NCBI GenBank assembly: GCA_028284065.1
Contig: JANQSJ010000011.1
Location: forward strand, 620,001-684,000
Length of the DNA stretch: 64,000 nucleotides
Source: Parvularculaceae bacterium
Lineage (GTDB): Bacteria > Pseudomonadota > Alphaproteobacteria > Caulobacterales > Parvularculaceae
Reading direction: 5' to 3'
Positions 53,525-62,113 of this stretch are shown piece by piece (positions within the stretch are counted from its first letter, which is position 1; every line of letters begins with the position of its first letter). The notes beneath the pieces are model-generated. The model searched no databases. It had not been told where the DNA came from and worked only from the letters and a program-made list of their open reading frames with translations. Position numbers and translations under genes: made by a program.

Positions 53525-54952
53525 ATGTCGCCGCGAGACCGTCTTAGCCGAGACCTCGGGCTTGTCAGCCTTTTCGCCCTGTCCTTCGGGACAATCATAG
53601 GCGTCGGCTGGATAACCGTGATGGGCGAGTGGCTTGAGCTTGCCGGGTCGCTCGGCGCCGCCCTCGCCTTTACGATCGGCGCAGGGATCATCGGCCTCAT
53701 CGCCCTCTGCTACGCCGAGCTTGCGTCCATGTACCCCGTCTCAGGCGGGGAAGTCGCCTATGCCTATCGAATGTACGGGCCGCGAATTGCGTTTCTATGC
53801 GGCTGGCTCTTGGCGTTGAACTACATCGCGCTGTTGGCGTTCGAAGCAATTTCAATCGGGTGGGTACTTTCCGCCATGGCGCCGGCCCTCAAGGGACCTG
53901 TGATTTACACCGTCCTCGGTTCAGACGTGACGCTCTGGAGTTTGACGATCGGCCTCGGCGTGATGGCGGTGCTTGCGCTATTTCAATTCCTCAGCGTGAA
54001 GTCAGTGGGCAGACTGCAAGAAGCGCTGACGGTTTGTCTCCTTACGGCGTCGCTCGTGTTCATTACGGCAGGCGTAGGCTTTGGCGATCTGTCGAATCTA
54101 TCTCCTTATGTGGCGCGTTCGGATTCCGGCGCCATTGATTGGCGAGCTTTCGCGCTGCTCTTGTCGACGACATTTTTCTGGTTCGCCGGATTTGATGTCG
54201 TGCCCCAGGCGATGGGCGAAAAGAGCGACGACGCCCCGGCGGGCAAATTGCATATTGTCCTGATCGGCTCCATCAGCCTCGCTCTTTTGTTCTATGTCGC
54301 GATCATCATCGCCACGGCCATGGCCGCGCCGCGCGAAGAAATCCTGTCCGCGGACTTACCGGTAGCGAGCGCTTTCGAAGCCGCATTTGGATCGGTTTGG
54401 CTCAGGAACCTTGTAATGTCCGCTGGTCTTATGGGCATACTGACGACCTGGAACGCAGCTTTTCTGGCATCGACGCGACTGCTCTTCGCACTAGGCAGAG
54501 CCTATTTCCTGCCACACAGCTTCGCTCGCGTAGATTCGCGGTTCGGAACGCCGACCCAAGCCATCCTTTTCGCCGCCATGATCGGAGGCCTTCTTACGCT
54601 GCTCGGCCGCGAAGCGATCGGCGTCATTGTCAATGTAAGCGCGATGTCCATGGCGCTGGTCTTTCTGCTGGTTACGTTCGGGGTCGCGCGCCTGCGCAGG
54701 ACCGCGGCAGACCACCCGCGGCCATTCAAGACGCCGTTTGGGCTGATGACGCCATATGCCGCCGGAATCGGTTCGGCGCTCGTTCTTGTAGTCGCCGCCT
54801 GGTCATTGTCCGATTTCTCGGAAGGCGCGCCGACCGAATGGATAATTTTCGGCGCGTGGCTGCTGCTTGGCTTGGGTTTCTGGCGCGTTTCCGCGAGCGA
54901 ACGCCACAGCGTCAGCGAAAGCGAACGGGCTTTTCTCGTACTCGACGAATAA
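53525..54952 (+). CDS. APC-family amino acid/polyamine permease
   Basis: This 475-aa inner-membrane transporter has about 12 helices. The helix-1 motif GTIIGVGWITVMGEWLELAG with the unwound GxGW stretch is typical of APC permeases, as is the segment SMYPVSGGEVAYAYRMYG. It likely imports an amino acid or small amine related to the pathway. ATG 53525 follows GTGGGGATC; a GTG at 53516 would add three residues. The last gene of the plus-strand half of the island. Confidence 0.9.
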   Translation: MSPRDRLSRDLGLVSLFALSFGTIIGVGWITVMGEWLELAGSLGAALAFTIGAGIIGLIALCYAELASMYPVSGGEVAYAYRMYGPRIAFLCGWLLALNYIALLAFEAISIGWVLSAMAPALKGPVIYTVLGSDVTLWSLTIGLGVMAVLALFQFLSVKSVGRLQEALTVCLLTASLVFITAGVGFGDLSNLSPYVARSDSGAIDWRAFALLLSTTFFWFAGFDVVPQAMGEKSDDAPAGKLHIVLIGSISLALLFYVAIIIATAMAAPREEILSADLPVASAFEAAFGSVWLRNLVMSAGLMGILTTWNAAFLASTRLLFALGRAYFLPHSFARVDSRFGTPTQAILFAAMIGGLLTLLGREAIGVIVNVSAMSMALVFLLVTFGVARLRRTAADHPRPFKTPFGLMTPYAAGIGSALVLVVAAWSLSDFSEGAPTEWIIFGAWLLLGLGFWRVSASERHSVSESERAFLVLDE

Positions 54953-54957
54953 TGCGG

Positions 54958-54977
54958 CCCTCGCCACAGGGCGAGGG
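54958..54977 (+). terminator. Hairpin after the APC permease gene
   Basis: CCCTCGCC pairs perfectly with GGCGAGGG around an ACAG loop, 5 bp past the permease stop. No T-run follows, so termination might need Rho or the hairpin may just stabilise the mRNA end. Confidence 0.4.
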
Positions 54978-55183
54978 GTCGGGAGCGCCAGCGGGTCGAA
55001 CAAGAGCGCGCCTTAGCGAGCGAGGCCGCCTGGACTGCGTTCACATTGCGACTGCGTTCACTCTTCGTCGCTTCACGAACGCGGTTTTGAGCCGTTCGCA
55101 GTTGAAGCGATCGAGGCGGACGGCTTTTGCCGACGCGCTTCACGCATTTGCGGGCGCCGCCCTGCCCGTCGCGCACCGTCAAA

Positions 55184-57562
55184 TCAATCTTGCGGCATTA
55201 CCGGCAGCAGGATGTGGCCGGGGTGCTCTGGCGAATGGTGAATTCGCATCTTTCCCGGGATCGTGCGGGTCGCGTATCCTTCGTGAGCGCCCGTGTTTGA
55301 GTTCGGGAAGCTGTAGTTTTCATGGGCGTTCATGATTGCGACCCGAATGCGGTGCCCTTTCTTGAAGGTATTGGCGACCGACGGAATGCTGATTTCGTAG
55401 CGGACGACATCGTCGATGTCGCCGGAAAGAAGCTCTTCTTTCTCGAAATTCGACCCAAATATATGCGTATCAGGATCGTCAAGTCCGCGAAAGCGCGCCC
55501 GCAGCGCGCCGACGCTCAGGCGGGTCGACGAATAGTCCGGCGCGACGTCAGACACATAAGCCCACCAGTCGGTGTCTTTAACGTCCGTAGACGCATATAG
55601 TACGACCTTGATGTTCCCCGCTATCGTGACGTCATCCTCCAATGGCGGCGTCGTGTACGTCACCACGTCGGCGCGCGTCTCAACATCTTTGAAGTCGTAG
55701 GGATAAGACTGGTAATCGGCCCATGACTCCATCAAGTCAAAGCTATACCAGTTTTTTACCGCGTTAGCCGGGTCGTACGTGTACTCCTCAAACGGCTGCG
55801 GCCGTTGAGGCGGCTCCACGCGCAGAACGCCGTCATCCGTAAACCGATTTGCTGCGCCATCGCTGTGGAAGAAGTATTGACGCGCCTCCGATTCAGCCGG
55901 CGGCCACGCGTCCGCGGTCCGCCACTCGTTTTCTCCCAAGACGAAATACTCGACTTTCGCGTCCGTAACGCCGTTTTCAAAGCCTTTCAGGAAGTGATCA
56001 TACCATTTCTGCTTCAGCAGCCAAACGTCCGGACGGATTGCATCGACGCCGAACCGGTAACCGTTCAGCATGCGATCGCGGTTATAGCCATGGCGCCACG
56101 GCCCGATCAGCAAGCGATTGGGCTGCGAGCCGTATCTGTCCATCAAGGCCCAATTGCTCCGTGTGCCGGGGAAATCATCATCGAACCAGCCGCTAATCTG
56201 GAATGTCCCAAAGTCGCGCGGATGCTCTCCGGCATACCAGTCCTGAACGCGCCAGAAATCGCTGTTCGTAGCGTTCTCAATAAGCTCATTCCATAGCGGG
56301 ATGTCTTCGCCCGTCGCGTACCTGTCGATGTCGATAATGGGTCGATGGCGAAAGACGTCCGGCCACGTCCGCCCCTCCAAGAGACCTTTGTTCATCATCC
56401 AGAATTCGTAGTAGGCGATTCCCTGAACAAACGTCCCGCCCATATAGGGCTGATCGCTAAAGGCCGTCCCCATGGAGACTTCCGGAATTAGGCACTTAAG
56501 GGCGGGGTTGCGCGACATGGCGGCTGTCCATTGCGTGAACCCCCGGTAAGAGCCGCCTTCACTGCAGATCTCGCCGTTCGACCAGGATTGCGCCGCGATC
56601 CATTCAAGCGCATCCGCCCCATCGCCGGGTTCGTTCACCGTGGAGAACTGATCGCCCTCTGAGCGCGCTTCTTCGTCCCAATAGATCGTTCCCTGCGCCG
56701 CCTGCAGAACGACCGCGAAGCCGCGAACAGGGTAGTGCTTATACCTATCAATTAAATCTGAAATTCCGTAGGGCGTGCGCACCAGGATAGTCGGGAAAGG
56801 TCCTTCGATATCGCCCTCGGGCAGGTAAACCAGCGTCGCCAGTCTGGGGCCAGCGCGCGTCGGCATCATCACAAGCGGCAATTCCTTGTAGCCGTAGAGA
56901 GGTTGAGAAACCTGCGGGTTCCGCCAATGCTTGACGGAAGTAAAGTTCTCGAACCCGCGGCGTACAAGGACAATGTCATTACGAGGATCAACTGCGCCGA
57001 TAATTTTATTGTCCGCGCCGACGATCACGTCCCGGGTCGTCGCGACGCTATCGATCTGGGCCCAATGAAAGGCGACGGTCTCTTCTCCGTCGATAGTCTC
57101 TCTCAACTCCCGATGCTTCACGAACCGGGCGTTTTTGTCTTCCCACCCCACCCTGTCGGAGCCACTCCAGTCCGCTCTGGAAAAGAGGCGAAGATCGAGA
57201 GGAAAATCCGCCAAGGCGCCTTCAAAGCGCATCCTTGGATCATCAGGCAGTTTGTCGATCGGCCCGCTGACAGCGTCGCCCCAGGCATTCGCGGAAAAGT
57301 CCCGCTTGCGAACGGTTAGGACGTCACCGTCAATCTTGATTTCGATTGCGGGGACGCCTCGCACATAGCCATCGAAGACAATCTCTTCATTTGTAGTTGC
57401 TGCGTGAGACGCCTCGTTCTCCGCTGAAGCAGTTGCGCTCAGCGTCGGCGACGCGCTTTCTCCAGCGGGAGAACAAGAAAAGAGGGCGACGATAGACAAC
57501 GCCGCCACGAGGCGCGCGACAGCCGTTTGCGGCTTTCCGGTTAGTCCCTGTCCAACAGTCAT
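55184..57562 (-). CDS. CocE/NonD (S15-like) hydrolase, predicted lipoprotein
   Basis: This 792-aa exported serine hydrolase has a signal with lipobox (SIVALFSC, Cys30), an alpha/beta-hydrolase domain with nucleophile region CSEGGSYRGFTQW (GxSxxG), and a C-terminal jelly-roll domain as in X-prolyl dipeptidyl-peptidase/cocaine-esterase proteins. Relatives cleave X-Pro peptides, acyl-amino acids or esters. As an outward-facing enzyme it could release the unit taken up by the TonB receptor and POT transporter. ATG 57562 has GGAGAGGGGATC ahead of it; the ORF extends to 57595. It ends convergently with the APC gene. Confidence 0.9.
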   Translation of the reverse strand: MTVGQGLTGKPQTAVARLVAALSIVALFSCSPAGESASPTLSATASAENEASHAATTNEEIVFDGYVRGVPAIEIKIDGDVLTVRKRDFSANAWGDAVSGPIDKLPDDPRMRFEGALADFPLDLRLFSRADWSGSDRVGWEDKNARFVKHRELRETIDGEETVAFHWAQIDSVATTRDVIVGADNKIIGAVDPRNDIVLVRRGFENFTSVKHWRNPQVSQPLYGYKELPLVMMPTRAGPRLATLVYLPEGDIEGPFPTILVRTPYGISDLIDRYKHYPVRGFAVVLQAAQGTIYWDEEARSEGDQFSTVNEPGDGADALEWIAAQSWSNGEICSEGGSYRGFTQWTAAMSRNPALKCLIPEVSMGTAFSDQPYMGGTFVQGIAYYEFWMMNKGLLEGRTWPDVFRHRPIIDIDRYATGEDIPLWNELIENATNSDFWRVQDWYAGEHPRDFGTFQISGWFDDDFPGTRSNWALMDRYGSQPNRLLIGPWRHGYNRDRMLNGYRFGVDAIRPDVWLLKQKWYDHFLKGFENGVTDAKVEYFVLGENEWRTADAWPPAESEARQYFFHSDGAANRFTDDGVLRVEPPQRPQPFEEYTYDPANAVKNWYSFDLMESWADYQSYPYDFKDVETRADVVTYTTPPLEDDVTIAGNIKVVLYASTDVKDTDWWAYVSDVAPDYSSTRLSVGALRARFRGLDDPDTHIFGSNFEKEELLSGDIDDVVRYEISIPSVANTFKKGHRIRVAIMNAHENYSFPNSNTGAHEGYATRTIPGKMRIHHSPEHPGHILLPVMPQD

Positions 57563-57595
57563 GATCCCCTCTCCGATATCCCGAAATGCTCTCAA

Positions 57596-58029
57596 CCCGC
57601 CTTGGTATAGAGCCCGTTTGCGTTAGAGGCGAACGGCTCCAAGAGCCTGTCTGAGAGCGGCCGCAACGCACTTGGCGACAGATAATCAGACGTTTGTTTC
57701 CCCGCGACGATATGGTTCAGGCTCTTGGTCTATAACGAATAGAGCCCGAACCGGCCCTTGCTTCGGCTGGCGCACGTCTGATTATCCCATCACCGCGGAC
57801 TTTGCAGGCGTTTTCGAACGGGCTCCAAGAGCCTCTCTAAGAGCCAAAGCGCGGAGCGACGCACCGCCTTCGCCAAAGCCCCGCCGCCGCATTGAATTTA
57901 GCGCAAAATGTCGATGCAGACTAATTGCGTTCGCGGCAAGCAGTCGCCGCCTTCGCCTGACGCAGTTATGATTTTGGTTCAAGCCGCCCGGCGCGCCCTT
58001 GTCGGGCATTGAAATTCGACAGCCGTTTC
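57596..58029. repeat. Intergenic region with repeated palindromic units
   Basis: No gene is supported. A 29-30 bp unit (CGAACGGCTCCAAGAGCCTG and onward) at 57630-57659 recurs at 57815-57845 with few changes. Its core CCAAGAGCCT occurs inverted at 57719-57728. A perfect 12-bp inverted pair, GATAATCAGACG (57681-57692) and CGTCTGATTATC (57775-57786), lies between. The pattern looks like a REP/BIME-like element or a degenerate small mobile element. Confidence 0.6.
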
Positions 58030-59286
58030 CTACCGTTCGCGGATCGACCGGACGGGGTGAAGCATCCACTCCAGAATGCTCCGGCGTTCAAGAATAATGT
58101 CTGCGCGCAGCGTCATGCCGTCCTGAAGCGCAAACTCCTGTCCCTTCGCCGATACGCTCTGAGCATCAAGCGCGACGGTGAGCCGGTAAACCGGTTCGCC
58201 AATGTTGAGGGCGCCCGGCCCGTCCTCCGGAAACAGGATTGTTCCAGAAACGCCAGTAACGACGCCGTCGCCGGCGCCAAACCGCTGATAGGGAAAAGCG
58301 TCATAGAGCAGCCGCACCTTCTGCCCAACCTCGACGAGGCCTGCGGCGCGCGTCGGCGCGAACAATTCAGCGACGAGCTCCCCTCCCGTCGGGAGGATGG
58401 CGACCTGCAGTTCGCCAGCCGCGACCGACTGCCCGACCTTCGCCTGAAGCGCGGCGACGCGACCTGACACCGGCGCCCTGAGCAGAAGATTGGTTTCGCT
58501 TTCAACGCGCGTGCGTCGCTGGTCGATGCCTGCGAGTTGCCCGCGCAAACGCGACAGCTCCTGTTGCTCCTCGGCATCAAGCCGTTCACGGACCGCTTCC
58601 AGTTGATCGACCCTTTGGGTCATTGTGGCGTGGGTCTCGCGCAGCCTCTGGTATTCCTGCTCCAGGAGCATACGCCTCTCATCGGCGTCATCGCGCTCAA
58701 CGACGGATGCAGCCTCCTGCTCCCGCAGGATTGTCAGCGCCTTAAGCCGGTCGCCAGCAAGTTCAAGACGCCGTCGCTGAACGTCCATCTGCCTTTGCAA
58801 TGGCTCAAGCCGCCGCCGAACTCCTTCGAGCTCAGCGAGGTTCTCTTTCCGCAAGACCCGAAAGTTCTCAGCGACAAGGTCGAGGCGCGTCTCCACCTCA
58901 CGCGCTTCGGCATCAAGCTGTCGCACGATTTCATCGACAACCGTAACGCCGCCTGCCGTCACCCGCTCGCTCACAAGGCTTACAAGGGGATCGCCGCTCT
59001 CAACTTCGGCATTTTCCGTAACAAGAACTTCCGCAATTGTCGCCATATCCGGGCTGACGATGCGGACCAGACCCTTCGTCGGCGTTAGACGGCCGACGAC
59101 TGTTTCCTTTCTGGCGTAGGTGTTAAGGGCGAGGAAGATCGCCGCGGCGGCCGCCGCAGCGATCAAGGCCGTGGCGACGATTGTCTGGCTGACCGGCTGC
59201 GCAATTGTGACGTCGCCGGCGAGTCGTCGCCGGCTGGACTCGATTGCTTCCTCACGAAATAGACCAACCGCCACGGCGACCTGCAC
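58030..59286 (-). CDS. HlyD-family secretion adaptor (membrane fusion protein)
   Basis: This 418-aa periplasmic adaptor of a peptide exporter has a TM helix at about 33-55 (VATALIAAAAAAAIFLAL), a lipoyl-type half (ATIAEVLVTENAEVESGDPLV), a long coiled coil (about 115-255, rich in Arg/Glu/Leu heptads), the second lipoyl half (APVSGRVAALQAKVGQSVAAG) and a beta-barrel part. This form is typical of the C39-ABC transporter partners. The start is uncertain: GTG 59286 or 59274; no ATG is available. It is divergent from the precursor peptide gene. An outer-membrane TolC-like partner is not in the window. Confidence 0.9.
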   Translation of the reverse strand: MQVAVAVGLFREEAIESSRRRLAGDVTIAQPVSQTIVATALIAAAAAAAIFLALNTYARKETVVGRLTPTKGLVRIVSPDMATIAEVLVTENAEVESGDPLVSLVSERVTAGGVTVVDEIVRQLDAEAREVETRLDLVAENFRVLRKENLAELEGVRRRLEPLQRQMDVQRRRLELAGDRLKALTILREQEAASVVERDDADERRMLLEQEYQRLRETHATMTQRVDQLEAVRERLDAEEQQELSRLRGQLAGIDQRRTRVESETNLLLRAPVSGRVAALQAKVGQSVAAGELQVAILPTGGELVAELFAPTRAAGLVEVGQKVRLLYDAFPYQRFGAGDGVVTGVSGTILFPEDGPGALNIGEPVYRLTVALDAQSVSAKGQEFALQDGMTLRADIILERRSILEWMLHPVRSIRER

Positions 59287-59496
59287 CAGCCCGCTTGCCC
59301 AATCACTCTGACCGGCAGCTAGCGCAGCGATGTAAAATTATTGTTTACCATAAAGATGCGTTAACTGTTTTTGAATGGATCTAAAAAAATTCGGACAAAG
59401 GCGGCCTTATATTAACTCCCTGTTAGTGCGGTTTGAATAAAAGTTCATGTATCTGGATTGATTGCAGCGAATGACGCCAAGTGGGAGTACCAGACA
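59287..59496. promoter_or_regulatory. AT-rich divergent promoter region of the peptide export cassette
   Basis: About 210 bp separate the HlyD-type and precursor starts. The stretch 59330-59460 is markedly AT-rich against the GC-rich background and must carry both promoters. I could not assign -35/-10 boxes with confidence. Confidence 0.4.
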
Positions 59497-59688
59497 GTGA
59501 AGAAGCAGCAGCAGTTTAAGTCGACGCCGAGCAGCAAACGCGAGCTGACGGCTGAAGAAATCAAGGCGGTCTCGGGCGCGGGACGATGGGGCGGCGGTGC
59601 GCTCGCCTTCTCGTTTAGCTCGTCCAGCGCCCATGCCTCGGCGTTCGGATACACCGTTCAGGGGCGTTGGGGCGGCGGCCACGCCTGA
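59497..59688 (+). CDS. Double-glycine-type leader peptide precursor (bacteriocin-like or signalling peptide)
   Basis: This 63-aa precursor starts at GTG 59497 with GGGAG 9 nt upstream; an in-frame TTG at 59458 is less likely. The leader ends RELTAEEIKAVSGA, with the canonical determinants for C39 processing counted back from the cut: Ala-1, Gly-2, Val-4, Ile-7, Glu-8, Leu-12. Cleavage would release 35 residues that begin GRWGGG, run through a Ser/Ala/Phe-rich middle (SFSSSSAHASAFGY) and end GRWGGGHA. There are no Cys residues, so no lanthionine or disulfide is possible. The next gene encodes a C39-peptidase ABC exporter and the divergent one an HlyD adaptor. No modification enzyme or immunity gene is seen; activity is unknown. 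Confidence 0.82.
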   Translation: MKKQQQFKSTPSSKRELTAEEIKAVSGAGRWGGGALAFSFSSSSAHASAFGYTVQGRWGGGHA

Positions 59689-59716
59689 CCGTCACGCTGA
59701 CAAAGCAACGCTGAAG

Positions 59717-59748
59717 AAGCCGCTTCCCCTCGGGAGCGGCTTTTTTTG
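59717..59748 (+). terminator. Strong intrinsic terminator after the precursor gene
   Basis: AAGCCGCT at 59717-59724 pairs with AGCGGCTT at 59735-59742; CCC and GGG extend the stem with one bulged T; T7 follows (59741-59747). It isolates the precursor transcript from the transporter, so the peptide can be made at higher level than its exporter. Confidence 0.9.
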
Positions 59749-59837
59749 TTTCACGGCGCGCCGGCCGGCGATGGTCAAATTTGAGTTAAAATTTAACGGA
59801 TTGACCCTATCCCAACTCCGCGCAGGCGGGGCGGAAA

Positions 59838-62045
59838 GTGGACGCCAACGATAATTCAATTCTGGCCGACGGCATATTGGCCGGGACCCGCGCCAAACTG
59901 CCCCTCATTCTCCAGGCGGAGGCGGCGGAATGCGGCCTCGCCTGCCTTGCAATGGTCGCCTCCTTTCACGGCGGATCGGAGGATCTCGCCAGCATGCGGC
60001 GCCGGTTTACGGTGTCTCTAAAAGGGGCGACGCTGGCGCAGCTTGTCGACGTCGCCGACGCCCTCGGTCTCGCAGCGCGGCCGCTGCGATTGGACCTTGA
60101 AGACGTCTGTGATCTTCAATGCCCCTGTATTCTGCACTGGGACTTGAACCATTTTGTCGTCCTGAAATCCGCCACGAACGCAAAGGCGGTTATCCACGAT
60201 CCGGCGCGCGGCGTCCGGCGGATGCGAATTGAGGACCTTTCGGAACATTTCACCGGCGTCGCGCTTGAACTAACGCCGACATCCGAGTTCGTGCGCAAGA
60301 GGGCGAGTCCAAGAATACGCATTTGGGACCTCTGGACCCGGATCGTCGGCCTGAAGAGAAGCCTCTTGCAGATTCTCGCGCTATCGGCTCTGCTGCATGC
60401 GATTGCGCTCGCGACCCCATTTTATAGCCAGCTCGTAATTGACGAAGCCATCCTAAGCGGCGACCTCACCTTCCTGACGGTCCTCTTGCTCGGATTCTTG
60501 CTGCTATTCGTCATCGAATGCGTCACGTCGCTCCTCCGCTCGGGGGCCGAGATCTATCTCTCGAACATGCTCAGCACCCAGATGCAGGCGAATGCATTCC
60601 GCCACGCAATCAGGCTGCCCCTCGACTGGTTTGAGAAACGGCATCTTGGAGACGTCGCATCGCGCTTCGAGTCGCTGCAACCGATCAAGAGCCTCATCAC
60701 GGGCAGCCTTATCGCCGTCATCATAGACGGCGCCATGGCGTTGACGACCCTTGGTCTTATGCTCCTATACAGCGCCCGCATGACGCTGGTCGTGGTCGCA
60801 GGGCTGTGCGCCTACTTCACGCTGCGTCTTGCGATCTTCCCTTATTTGCGACGGAAGAGCGAAGAAGGGCTCCAACTGAAGGCGCGGCTTGATACGCTTT
60901 TCTTGGAGAGCATTCGGGGCGCGCGCGCAATAAAACTGTTCGGCAGGGAAAACCAACGCCAAGCGCAGTGGCGCAACGCGCAAATCGATGTCGTCAACAA
61001 CGACGTTCAACTTCAAAAAGCCCAGGCGGGAAGTGAAGCGATCGGTCAGTTGATCATCAACGCGCTGCGGGTGCTGGTGATCTATCTTGCCGCGCAGATG
61101 GTCATCAGGGCGGAATTCACGCTCGGCATGCTCTTCGCGTTCGTTGCGTACCAGGCGCACTTCGCAAAGTCCGTCGAGAGCCTAATCGACAAGATGATCG
61201 AATGGCGAATGGCGCAGCTTCATCTTGAGCGGCTGGCGGACATCGTTCATGCGCAGCCGGAAGACACTGAGCAGAGTTTCCTATCGGCGGACAAAGCGCT
61301 AAATGGCGAAATCGAATTGCGGCGCGTCTCCTTTCGGTACGCAGAACATGAACCGTTCGTGTTCGAAGACGTCAGCCTTACAATTTCTCCAAATGAAACA
61401 GTCGCCATCATCGGCGGTTCGGGCCAGGGCAAGACGACCCTTCTGAAAGTCATGATTGGCCTCCTTGAACCGACAAGCGGAGAGGTCCTCTTCGACGGGC
61501 GGCCGATTTCAGCCATCGGCCTTAAGGCGTTGAGGAAACGCATCGGAGTCGTGATGCAGGACGATCAATTGCTGTCGGGCAGCATCGCCGACAATATCGC
61601 GTTCTTCGACGAAGATATCGACATGCGCCGGGTCGAGGAATGCGCGCGGCTGGCCGCAATCCATGACGACATTGCGTCTTCGCCGATGGGCTTCAATACA
61701 CTGATCGGCGACATGGGCAGCACATTGTCAGGCGGGCAGAAGCAGCGCGTCCTTTTGGCGCGCGCCCTCTATCGGCGCCCTTCTTTGCTGTTCCTGGACG
61801 AGGGTACAGCGAACCTAGACGACGTCAGCGAAAACAATGTGCTTGAGACGCTGAAAAGCTATCCGGGAACGAAAATCCTGATCGCGCATCGGACCGCCAC
61901 CCTTCGCATCGCCGACAAGGTTGTGGCGCTTAAGGGCGGGGCAGTCAGGATCGGCCGGCGCGGCGCAAGGCGCGGCGGATCAGATAACAAATCCAATAAA
62001 GACGCCTCCCTCCATCATCAACGCCATTCTCATTCATTTCGTTAG
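59838..62045 (+). CDS. C39-peptidase-containing ABC transporter (PCAT)
   Basis: This 735-aa bifunctional exporter cuts the double-glycine leader and exports the peptide. The N-terminal C39 peptidase (1-140) has catalytic Cys32 in QAEAAECGLACLAM, His105 in LNHFVVL and Asp121 in IHDPARG. Six TM helices follow (about 165-440), then the ATPase with Walker A GGSGQGKTT, signature LSGGQKQR and Walker B LLFLDEGTANLDD. The start is GTG 59838 with GGGCGGAAA ahead of it. The tail beyond the ATPase is Arg/Ser/His-rich. It lies 149 bp after the precursor, beyond the terminator. Confidence 0.95.
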   Translation: MDANDNSILADGILAGTRAKLPLILQAEAAECGLACLAMVASFHGGSEDLASMRRRFTVSLKGATLAQLVDVADALGLAARPLRLDLEDVCDLQCPCILHWDLNHFVVLKSATNAKAVIHDPARGVRRMRIEDLSEHFTGVALELTPTSEFVRKRASPRIRIWDLWTRIVGLKRSLLQILALSALLHAIALATPFYSQLVIDEAILSGDLTFLTVLLLGFLLLFVIECVTSLLRSGAEIYLSNMLSTQMQANAFRHAIRLPLDWFEKRHLGDVASRFESLQPIKSLITGSLIAVIIDGAMALTTLGLMLLYSARMTLVVVAGLCAYFTLRLAIFPYLRRKSEEGLQLKARLDTLFLESIRGARAIKLFGRENQRQAQWRNAQIDVVNNDVQLQKAQAGSEAIGQLIINALRVLVIYLAAQMVIRAEFTLGMLFAFVAYQAHFAKSVESLIDKMIEWRMAQLHLERLADIVHAQPEDTEQSFLSADKALNGEIELRRVSFRYAEHEPFVFEDVSLTISPNETVAIIGGSGQGKTTLLKVMIGLLEPTSGEVLFDGRPISAIGLKALRKRIGVVMQDDQLLSGSIADNIAFFDEDIDMRRVEECARLAAIHDDIASSPMGFNTLIGDMGSTLSGGQKQRVLLARALYRRPSLLFLDEGTANLDDVSENNVLETLKSYPGTKILIAHRTATLRIADKVVALKGGAVRIGRRGARRGGSDNKSNKDASLHHQRHSHSFR

Positions 62046-62113
62046 CAAAATATTTATCGCTTCACTGAGTAGTAATGCAACTGCTCCACAATCAAGTGGG
62101 GATGACGCCAGTG

